Part shown: piece after piece, positions 53,629-64,000 of the stretch
How the letters are laid out: each line of letters starts with the position of its first letter
Position numbering within the stretch: the first letter of the stretch is position 1
Assembly: GCA_013076295.1 (NCBI GenBank)
Contig: RQOL01000775.1
Location: 1-64,000 of the forward strand
Direction of reading: 5' to 3'
Length of the DNA stretch: 64,000 nt
Source: Sanderia malayensis
Taxonomy: Eukaryota > Cnidaria > Scyphozoa > Semaeostomeae > Pelagiidae
Translations under genes and position numbers: made by a program
The notes under the pieces: generated by a model
The model's database searches: none
Told to the model about the DNA's origin: nothing
Seen by the model: only the letters and a program-made list of their open reading frames with translations

Positions 53629-56600
53629 GTGATCTTTTAGATTTACTATGTTTCGAAGGCTTCTGAAGAAGGAGATTGGGCATCACCATTATAGCCTTAA
53701 AGGCGATCGACTTAAGTGGAGTATCTTGTTCCCAAGCATTTAAAAGTCTAGTTGTTTCTTCAATATAACGCTTACCAGCTTTATCCGTCGGCAATAAGAA
53801 CAAGTTCTTTCTCCAGAAAACCACTTCTTCATACACAGCATGAAGATCTTCTTCAAATACATGATTATCTACTTCACCCCATTTATATTTGATGTCACGA
53901 ACAAGATTGGGCTCAGGAAGAATTCGAATTGCATCCACATCACAAGAACTTGTTGCGTCAGAAGAACTTTCAACAAATCATTCGAATTGGCGGTTTGAAC
54001 TAAGTCTGAATCTGAGCAAAAACTTTCAATAATATTCCCTTGAGAATTTTTACTGTTTTTATTTAGACAAGATATGCTCTCCTTTCTATTTTTTCCACAA
54101 CTTCTGAAATAAAACTTCCGCAAAATTAATATCAATCGAAAGAGCATTTTAAACCAAGCAAAAAACGTATAAGAACTAGGGCCATAAAATCTATACGGAA
54201 AAAACATGAACTTTTGAATATTTTTAATGACGTCAGTAGAATGGACTAAAGTTCAAATGATGTACTTTTTCAGTTATTTCGCATTGTAATGACATGTCAA
54301 ATTAGGCCCATTCACGGTCATCGCTATCAGTACTGCTTTCATAATCGCTAGAATCGCCAAAAAAGATATAATTAAGTTCCGTGTCGTTTTCAAATGCAAT
54401 TTTGTTGTTTCAATTGGCCTCCTTTCTTTTTCGCTTTCTACCATCTTTCCCAAACAGTGGTAGCTGATTACCCGAAAACATGTTTTGAAGCACTATTGGT
54501 TTTTCGAAGATTTATATTTAATTTTAATTGTAGATAGGTCGCAATATGCTTACCTTCATACCATACAGGCACAACAGATATCTCAGTGTCAGCGGGCTCC
54601 AACTTCCAACCACTGTTCATTATGTTTCTACCGAGCATTATCTTTTACCGCACTGCAGCCTTTTCATTAGCCGAACGTTTGATCGTCTGATATGTTGCTA
54701 TAAAGATTTTGGGTCGGCCGCCAGGCTGATTGATGATTTAGTTTTTATTTTAGTTGCATAATCCTAGCCTGGCTTTGATGCAGTTTTCTTCTTTTAGTCC
54801 ACAGTAGCAATTTAGTTGAAAGAATCCTACAACATTTCTATATCTTCACCAATAACTTCACATTCTCCAAACCCTTCTAATAATGTAAGGATATCGTTAT
54901 CGCCAAACACCTTCTTTAACACTTTTAACTTTCCAGCTCCGAAAGGATACGATGTCGTATCGCAACCTGTTACACATGTATATGCGGAAGGTTCAAACAA
55001 AGATCCTCACCAACGTTATCTATTACTTATTCTCCTTGTATATGCTTACGCCAAATATAAGCTATTTTTCCATGGGTTATGGAGATAGATAGTGATAAAT
55101 ACGTTGACATCCTAAAAGTAGTAGATTACGTTGGTGAGGATCTTTGTCTGAAGCTTGAAGAGTTAAAAGTGTTAAAAGTGTTAAAGAAGGTGCTTGGCGA
55201 TCCTTAAAATATTAGAAGGGTTTGGAGAATGTGAAGTTATTAGTGAAGATGTGGAGAGAAATGTTGTAAGATTCTTTGAACTTAATTGCTACAATGGACT
55301 AAAAGAAGAAAGCTGCATCAAAACCAAGGAAAGATTATGCAACCAAAATAAAAACTAAATCAGAGAAAACGGGCTTGCCCGCTAGGCAAGATCTCACTGG
55401 AGCACTACCGACATCCCGGCAAGCGGGCTGGAAATTTCCCATATGAACACTCCATCCCGCTTACCGGGCCAGAAACACCCCGGTAAGCGGAATGGAGTCT
55501 TCATTGTCAATTTTTCAAGTGACAAATATCATGTTACAGTTTCTATCCCAGCAGGCGGGACGGAACAGAATTCGCATCTGTCTCGCTTAGTGAGCTGCCC
55601 CGGTAAGCGGGCTCATATGAACAGGCCCTTAGACGAGCAAACTTTCAGCTAATGGAATGGCTGCAGTCCGGTAAAAGGGTAATGCTCTGTAGAAACATAA
55701 TGAAAAGTGGCTACGCGCTGACACTTAGATATCTGTTGTGCCTGTACAGTATGAAGGTAAGCATATTGCAACTTATCTACAATTAAAATTAAATATAAAT
55801 CTTCGAAAAACCAAAAGTGCTTCAAAACATGTTTTCGGGTAATCAGCTACCACTGTTTGGGAAAGATGGTAGAAAGCGAAAAAGAAAGGAGGCCAATTGA
55901 AACAGTGAAATTGCATTTGAAAACGACACGAAACTTATAATTATATCTTTTTTGGCGATTCTAGCGATGATGAAAGCAGTACTGATAGCGATGACGGTGA
56001 ATGGGCCTAATTTTACATGTCATTACAATGCGAAATAACTTGAAAAGTACATTATTTGAACTTTAGTCCATTCTACTGACGTCATTACAAAATTTTCAAA
56101 GGTTCATATTTTTTCTGTATACATTTTATGGCCCTAGTTCTTATACGTTTTTTGCTTGGTTTTTCGAAGATTTATATTTAATTTTAATTGTAGATAAGTT
56201 GCAATATGCTTACTTACCCCCAGTAACATGTCTCAAAAAACAGAATTCTGGTTACCCTGATTGCTAGATTTTTATAAGAATTTCCCTGTCTATGTTGTTC
56301 GACACAGGAAGCCATCAATCTTTTATTAGTGCCGAGGCTGTTGATAAGTTAGAGCTAAAAGCAGACAGAAGAGACAGTCTTGGTATCAATGCTTTTGGAA
56401 GGAAACGCTAATTTCGTTCGAACTAAAGAATCAGAGCAGGGTATATTCCGCAACAGCACATATTAAATTACCTAAATATTATATTTATTGCTGTTTATTT
56501 TGAAATGATGTGCTGAACGCAAACAATTTGGATTCTATTGATAGTTTACCCACCGAGAACTGGGTCCACGTATTTCCGTCTAAAAATGGCATTTAGGCTC

Positions 56601-56982
56601 GAGTTTTGGTTAGGGTTCCAAGCCTATACTTTTCAGCTTGTCAAACTCTCCATGTATGCCAAGTTTCATGTTGTTGTCATTAAATTCATGATTTTCAAGA
56701 CAAATGACTCCAAGCTAAGCTTCCCCACTATTGGTAATTAGTCACCTAGCGCCCTCGGCGCTTCATCTTAAGCGATTTGCATCCGGGGTGATTTTGAAAC
56801 CCTTTTGAAGTCATTGGCCAATGAGATCTTCGGGATTGATGTGATTGAAAAGTCATTGAACAACTGAACTTTTCCTTCCTCTCTTCTCTAAATCTCTCTC
56901 ACTCCCATCCCACCTCCCTCAGTTTTCAGCTTTCAAATTCTATTGAAATATCTAGGGTTTCTGCTACATACACTTGGCGACA

Positions 56983-57099
56983 ATGGATTTTAAAGTTGAC
57001 GATTTCCCTTCTGGTGAAGATCCGGCTGCTGAATTTCTTGCGAGGGAACAGAGTGAACTTGCTGAGCTTGGTATCGATGACCATGTTGGTGTTGAAATG
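56983..57099 (+). CDS. Clathrin light chain exon 1, right-arm copy
   Basis: Identical in reading to the left-arm exon 1, ATG at 56983, donor ATG|gtgagt after 57099. The upstream 100 bases are CT-rich (tctctctcactcccatccc). Confidence 0.85.
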
Positions 57100-60000
57100 G
57101 TGAGTCTCTTCCTCTCTCACTTTGTTAGGCCCACTCTCCCAGAACGAAATAAAAACAAATATAACTGACACCTTTTTACTGGCGTTGTTTTTCATTTGTT
57201 TGGGCTGGTAGAACGAGGAATATCTTAGAGTTGTTTACGAAGACGTCAATTTACCGAATTGGCGAGGAATGCGTAAAAGAAAGGATTTAGGAGCAAATTT
57301 CAGCAGAAAAGCATTTCACCATCTTACTCGAGCGAGGGTGGTTCATTTTCTTACATATGCGGGCCTTACATATAATACGTCCTGGCAAATAGGGACCTTA
57401 CATATACGGCCTAAGTCAAAATAACAGAAAGAATAGAATTAGTCAACAATGAATCACTTGGTGGGGTGGGGGTAAATTTGGGGTACAGAGTCCGAATTTG
57501 AAGTCAGTTGAAATGAGGTCTAATTCTGGGGATTTATTTGGGGCAAAAACTCCTAATAAATAAGCAAGGTCTTTGGATTTTGCTGTAAATCACAGGGTAG
57601 GGCGATTCTGTGGTGCTGATCTCAAATCAATTTCGAGATCATTTGCCCAACCGTCATTTTGCCCAACCATCGTTTCGCCCATCCTCTAAAGACGATTCGG
57701 CCAACCGCTTTAAATGTTTTTGCCCAACTGTTATAGATATTTTGCCCAACTTTGAAAATTTTTATGATGTTTCACATAATATCAGATTCATAATTCAATG
57801 AAACCTTGAAGTTGGATGTAAAACAAAACACTTAATATTAATGTGGAGCAGACTTGATTCCAAAAATGTTACAATGACTGTGTTCTGTGTGCAGGGAAAA
57901 CTATGGAAACCTAAACTTATTAATAACCAATGTGAAATGAAATTATTAACTGCAACAAAAACAAAAGGCGGCAGAAGAACTAATTGCTGCAAAAACACGA
58001 GGGATTATATTCTGTGAGTTGTGAGTTGTCAGTTGCAAGTTGGTACTGTGGCATACAATTGCAAGCATTTCAGCTCAAAATATAATCCTTACATCTAATT
58101 ACAGGAAAGGAAGTTAAAATAGCAAGGGTTAAGCTATTTGAGCTTCCAGGATGCTTGAAAGAGAATATCTTTAATTATAAGTCTTCAATATCTTTAATTT
58201 TATAAAATATATAGAAATTTGATATAAGATATAGACAACTGACAGCTCGCAACTTGCAACTGACAACTGGCAACTCGAGACTTATCCTACCTCAAAAATA
58301 GCTTCAGAGAAAGCAAGAACAGAAAAGGAAGAAGGCTTACTCAAAACGCAAAAGGCTGCATGCAGTTTAAACAAAGATTCTACCATTGTGTTGAAGCTGT
58401 TTGGTTGCATAATGAAGCTTGTACTCGAGGAAGAACTCCTGACAATTCATATTGAATGCATGAGCAGGAATGAATACCGAGATGTTATGGAATACTATTT
58501 ATGGAATGTTAGACATGTGCAGTGTGACAATATCATTGTCAGAAATAAATAGTTGTTTCATAATGATTGTCAACTATAGTAAAGTTCTTTGCACAGTCAT
58601 ACATGAAATGGCACATTCATTCCATATATTTTCTGAAAATGGGAAAGGAAATGGTCACGACAAGAATTGGAAAAGTATGCAGCTGTGTTGCTGGGGTTGG
58701 AAAAGAAAAATAAGAACTCTTTGCCTGAACCTTTCAAAAATGAAATCACAGACAAAAGATTCATCTTAAATGCAAACACTCCTCTAATTATTGACTGAAT
58801 ATAACAACTATTGATATATTTATTCCCTATCCTCTTCTGTTCAGACATCTACATTGTTAGTCAATTTAATAAAATCCGCTAATCCAAATTTGTGGTAAAA
58901 TGTGATTGCTTTGACCTTGAAGTGCATATTTTTGCTGTGTTCTTGTGTTTTTCGACCAATGTGGGACTAGGAGACGGTTGATGTGATGTGAGGAGCAGGA
59001 AAAAGAAAATGGTGGGATCCTGGAGTGATGATAGATTCTGCCCCTAAAGTATGCAGAAAAATGATTGAAGGTTTCACTCCTAAATGCTATGCTGTAGTGT
59101 GTTTTGTTTCCTGGATTTTTTAAATTTATAAATTGGACAAAGATGCATATGGAGTATTCTTTTCCTGAATATGGAATGTCCCAGCACCTGTGTAGGTCTC
59201 AACTTCAGGGCATTATAGATTGAAAATTCAATTCACTTCTCTAAGACTTTGTGCACTTGGAACAATGAGTCCCCATTACCCCCAAAATGTGTCCCCAGAT
59301 TCAAAAATGTATAAAACACAAAGCAGATTTGAGGGTAACAGGTCGTTTTGCCCAACCATGATTTCGCCCAACAACCGTTTTGCCCAACTTGGATTATGGG
59401 ACCTTTGTGGGCGTTTTGCCCAACTCCTGCAAGACCTATCACCCAACCTCAAGAGTCCATTTGCCCAACAAGGTGATAACTTCTATCTGAGTCATGTTAA
59501 TTTCATTTGGAATTCTGAAAAACAACACATGTTTCCTGGCAAGTATCTGCAATTATTTAAGCATCTTTTTCAGAATTTTATCGGTTCATTCAAAATATTT
59601 TCCTATCCACATTGGCATTGCTTGGCCTAACACGGCAAAATCCTTTCTTGACGAAACGTAATTCCCGGGTTTTCAATTTCAGTGTTTAAAAAAAAAGTGA
59701 ATTTTAGTGCCTCTGATAAAGTGAATTTCATTGAATTATGTGTTCAAAATGCATGCATTCAATATGAATTGTTAGGAGTTCTTCCTCGAGTACAAGCTTC
59801 ATTATGCAACCAAACAGCTTCAACACAATGGTAGAATCTTTGTTTAAACTGCATGCAGCCTTTTGCGTTTTGAGTAAGCCTTCTTCCTTTTCTGTTCTTG
59901 CTTTCTCTGAAGCTATTTTTGAGGTAGGATAAGTCTCGAGTTGCCAGTTGTCAGTTGCAAGTTGCGAGCTGTCAGTTGTCTATAACTTATATCAAATTTC

Positions 60001-63000
60001 TATATATTTTAAAAATTAAAGATATTGAAGACTTATAATTAAAGATATTCTCTTTCAAGCATCCTGGAAGCTCGAATAGCTTAACCCTTGCTATTTTAAC
60101 TTCCTTTCCTGTAATTAGATGTAAGGATTATATTTTGAGTTGAAATGCTTGCAATTGTATGCCACAGTACCAACTTGCAACTGACAACTCACAACTCACA
60201 GAATATAATCCCTCGTGTTTTTGCAGCAATTAGTTCTTCTGCCACCTTTTGTTTTTGTTGCAGTTAATAATTTCATTTCACATTGGTTATTAATAAGTTT
60301 AAGTTTCCATAGTTTTCCCTGCACACAGAACACAGTCATTGTAACATTTTTGGAATCAAGTCTGCTCCACATTAATATTAAGTGTTTTGTTTTACATCCA
60401 ACTTCAAGGTTTCAGAAAATTGGACTGTTTTTAGAACAAAGCCACACAGGAAACAGGATTGTAATGAGTAAGTCCAAGCATAAATAAAGTTTAGCTTTGG
60501 TCGAAATGAAAACTCCAAATGGGAAGTTTTTAGAGTGTGTCACAGGCACACCCAATATATATATTTAAAGTTCACCAATAGTAAATTTCCAGGGATACCT
60601 ATGTTATTAACCCCACTTTTTTTGGCAGACCAAGTCTCTTTTTACACATCTTAACATTTTAAAACTTGAAAATTGCACTTGAGAGAAAATGACAAAATAT
60701 TCTACCCTTGACACTTGGGTTTTTGCAATTTTTTGTGTACCTAGGATATCAATGAAAATTGCCCCATTCTGCAGTGTAGCCAGTGGGAAGCTCCTCAAAG
60801 CCACAGTTACAGCAAAGTTATTTCACCAAAGAGAACTGTTGTATCATGATTAGTATAATTATGCATTTTATTGTTTTTTTTAGCAGGGGGTATTAAAGTA
60901 ATCCCGATCCAGAGAAACTGGCTTCAGATTTCAAATTTTTGATGGTTATGTGCATTTAAATTAGTGTTTTTTATCTGGGGTTTTCTACATTTATTTCTGT
61001 GATTTGTTCTTGTTTTGTTTTTATTATGATGTCACATCAACAAAGAATTTACTCTTTTTATCACACTTATAAGCAAGTGAGTGTCACTAACAAATGTCAA
61101 AGACAAATGGCAACATTCAATCACATCAAATATAGGTATTTAGGCTTTTAAGCATGCTAAACGTTCCCTCCCCTCTCCATAATTTTTGTCAGGCCCTTAT
61201 TTGAAAACAATCAGTTTAATCAATTGATAGACGCTTTAGGGTATTTTCACATGAGGCGAGATCCCGTTGAAACAGTGATTTGTATATGAAAATATTTTTG
61301 CGTTAATATGGAGGTGAGCTATCCCACCTGAGTGAGATGAAAATTTCCCATGTGAACATGATTTAGTGGGTCAGCCCGATGAGGTGGAATGAAATGTCAA
61401 TAATGCGCAAGCGTGAATCTGCTGTGTTACTGTGTTTAATAACAAGTTTTTGTTTTTAATTCAAGATTTATAATACTTATATGACTGACTAGCAAGGTAA
61501 GAAATTATAAAATGGAAGAATTATTTTCAAATTGGCGCCACGAGTAATGACGAATTGTTCTCAGTTTCAAAGCGAGACTGGCCCACCCAGGTGGGATAAA
61601 ATGCCCATGTGAATGCAAACTGAAAATAAGCCCACCTTACATGAACAGGCCCTTATTTCCAACTATTGGTTTTACATCAAAGCAGCACTCACTTTAATAG
61701 TGTTAACAGCTAGTTTATGAAAATAATGCACGAAAACTGTGTTGTAATGCGGGGAAAACATTTTTTTAAATGCAGTCGAAGAAGGCCTTCAAATTGTTAG
61801 AATTTATATTTACATTTTTCTCAGTTTTCTGTGTTTGAAATCGTTTTAAAATATCGTTTTTCCTCAGAGTGGTGAAGCTTGACAGGTTGTGTCATTATTT
61901 CATGCAAGCAATTCAAAAGGCGTTACAGTGTTTCCGAAACACAACCTTTCTCCCTGCACGTCCGCTGGAAGTCTTGCACGAGCGCGGCCCGGCGTCCCCC
62001 CGATATGATAAAATTTGAAGCAGGGTATACACGAAAGATTACTCCATCCACTTTTTCGTGAGTGATTTGGTTTTCCTATTTTGGAAATGTCTTTATGTAT
62101 CCCTGGTCTTAATTTTGCTCAAAAGCATGTTTGTGATGGTCAAGCTCTCCCTGCTTGTCGTTAATCGCTTCTTGCATGACCCAGAATCTGGTTTTATTTG
62201 CACAAATTTATGTATCTTTTTATTTATCCATCTTTCTTAAAAAAATTGTAGCAAAAGGTTGGAATTGGGGGTGCAAGTCTATTGCATTAATTTTGCACAT
62301 AAAAACTTGTTTGATGGATGCCATGTTATTGTTCGTCCAAAAAACATGGATCACTTTTCAGATAAAAGCATGCTACAATCATAACATTAGCCAACAGATA
62401 GGCCAGCAACCCACCCACCCACGGCTTCATTTGTTTTCGAAATTGTAAAACTATTACAAGTGGATACCCCACAATCAATGCATTTGTATTTGATTTTAAT
62501 TGTGCACGTTGTACATAGATTCATCTTGTTTTTGAAACATACAAGAACAACCCATTACAACTTCAATGTCGAAAAAACCCGTGAAAAACAAATCATATTT
62601 TGTCAATTATCATAGAAGTATTTTGTCGGGGTCGGGGGAAGAGACCAAATTGCTAACTGCGCAAGCTCCGCCTAGTTTGAGACGACAAATATATCATGTT
62701 AATTGCTTTATAATTTATACATTGAGCTCGGCACATGAAGAGTTCGGCGTTTAATTCCACGTCGCTCCAGGGTCGCATAATGCGACTGGACGTGTCGCTC
62801 CAAATGCGGTCTGCCGCTCCAAATCAAATCTGCCGTATTTTATCAAGTTATACGTCGCTCTTGTCATGCACTTAATTCACCTATTTGATTCGGCGCATGA
62901 GAAGAGCGACCTTTAGTTTCATTTAATTTTAAAGTTTCACATGCAATTCAACAGCTGAAAATTAATAGGTATACTTGAAATGTAAAAACAGCACAATTTT

Positions 63001-63202
63001 GATGATAGCCAAAAGAGAAAGTCAAATATAGCATTTGGAAATTAACGCTTATAGAAAAGAAGCTGAACTCTATTTTGGCCGCTACAGCACGTTGTTTAAT
63101 AAATTTGTAGATTGGCCAGTGGATATGAAGTGAAGTAATGTCTTGATGTTGAAAACCTAGTTGCTCGAAAAATTGAATATTTCTTGTTTGCTCTGATTGT
63201 AG

Positions 63203-63280
63203 CCTGGTTCTGACTTGAATGACTCAGCTCCTCAGGAGACACAGGAGACATTGGTCAATGGTTTTTCCGATGAGTTGAAG
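63203..63280 (+). CDS. Clathrin light chain exon 2, right-arm copy (intact)
   Basis: 78 bases, acceptor gattgtag, donor AAG|gttgag, phase 0 both sides; open reading frame preserved, unlike the left copy. The short acidic, Q/E/T-rich sequence fits the variable middle part of light chains. Confidence 0.8.
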
Positions 63281-63399
63281 GTTGAGTTACTTCTTACTTT
63301 TTTCTTTTCTTAATGACACCAGTAACCTATTCATTTTTACTAATCTTTTTTTTCTTGGTTTTCACTCTTCATTGACTGAAAGTTATCATTGTATCATAG

Positions 63400-63464
63400 G
63401 ACGTTCCCTTCTCCCCACCAACAGCAACCATGAATCTCCAGCAACAAGAACCTGAATCATTGAA
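63400..63464 (+). CDS. Clathrin light chain exon 3, right-arm copy
   Basis: 65 bases with acceptor catag and donor AA|gtacga, same as the left arm. The following intron begins with the MITE at 63562. Confidence 0.8.
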
Positions 63465-63561
63465 GTACGATACTCATTTTGTTTATTTTTTTGTTTCTTT
63501 GTTAATGAATTCCTGTCAGGGTTTCTATGAGATTATTGGGACCCAAGAAGAGAATGGGATA

Positions 63562-64000
63562 CCGTAAATCCTCGAATAAGCCCCCACGTTCGAATAAGCC
63601 CCCCCTCGATTAAGCCCCACCTAAGAAATCATTTTTGCAAATAAGCCCCCCCTCGAATAAGCCCCCATGGGGTCTTATTCGAGGGAAGCAAAGTGCAGAA
63701 TAATATCTTATTTCGAGAAAGCCCCCACAAAACAATGGCTATACAGTATCACTTCCTTTGACTGGAGACAAGAAAGCAAAAAGAAACGCTATTTTCGTGA
63801 TGATAAACAAATTATACGTTTTGTTAGATCTTCACACAGCACTTTGTGAAAAAAGTTTAGCTGATTGAGAAAATTATGTCGTCTTTTTTCTGTCAACTTT
63901 TGAAATAAGCCCCCCCCCTCGAATAAGCGCCCCCCTCGAATAAGCCCCCACCCAAAAATTCATTTTTGCAAATAAGCCCCCGGGGGCTTATTCGAGGATT
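63562..64000. mobile_element. CCGTAAATCC MITE, right-arm copy, cut by window end
   Basis: Matches 43143-43583 in reverse. It ends two to three bases short of its terminal, with TA at 63560-63561 on the inner side. Confidence 0.85.

Larger units (their letters stand above)
53629..64000. repeat. Right arm of the megapalindrome
   Basis: Reverse-complement copy of the left arm. Contains, in order, the retroelement N-terminal ORF (53629-53938, minus), element U (about 54147-56212), the Pao-like scrap (56280-56411), clathrin light chain exon 1 (56983-57099, plus), element R (about 57796-60410), the AGGGCCTGTTCATG MITE (about 61235-61656), exons 2 and 3, and the start of the CCGTAAATCC MITE. Exons 4 and 5 would lie outside the window. 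Confidence 0.9.

Overview
This is eukaryotic, almost certainly metazoan nuclear DNA, and I favour a cnidarian. The only ordinary host gene I can support is a five-exon clathrin light chain gene on the minus strand (38134-50174). Its exons were found by splice-site and protein reading, because most are too short to stand out as ORFs. Nearly everything else is mobile DNA of kinds common in cnidarian genomes. These include a YqaJ-nuclease element, a SWIM-finger MULE-like transposase, a non-LTR retrotransposon, a Penelope-like element, a BEL/Pao protease scrap, a PIN-like fragment, hAT-type and TA-duplicating MITEs, and a broken HUH-type Rep gene.

Layout. 1-2640: a compact, more GC-rich, intronless block with broken ORFs that I cannot identify. 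2640-8300: an AT-rich satellite with a 1.08-kb MITE inserted at a TA. 8587-15145: a Rep-like gene on the minus strand, split by a 5.76-kb palindromic element (T, 8952-14711). T's two arms each carry a C2H2 zinc-finger ORF and a satellite built on a 63-bp unit. 15530-16808: duplicated MITEs and a long 8-bp microsatellite. 16857-30755: element X (zinc-finger gene plus convergent YqaJ gene, long terminal inverted repeats), about 4 kb originally and now inflated by a pogo-like MITE, an hAT-like element, the 7.8-kb element Y (MULE-like gene, palindromic ends) and a truncated LINE. 31019-32160: a Penelope-like element whose 5' part is inverted. 32832-36767: element W with TA target duplication and minisatellite contents. 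38134-50174: the clathrin light chain gene with transposon-filled introns.

From about 43143 to the window end the sequence is one large inverted duplication. Its arms are at least 10.4 kb, nearly identical, and meet at a 100-N gap (53529-53628). Arm differences I noticed are mostly single-base homopolymer length changes. One of them frameshifts a clathrin light chain exon in the left arm while the right arm is intact. I think this is more likely an assembly join of the same locus (or two haplotypes) than a true palindrome, but the sequence alone cannot decide.

The theme is inverted repetition at every scale: small MITEs, foldback elements of 1-6 kb, palindromic ends of Y, and the 20-kb megapalindrome. 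Several insertions can be ordered in time because the empty site can be reconstructed within the window.
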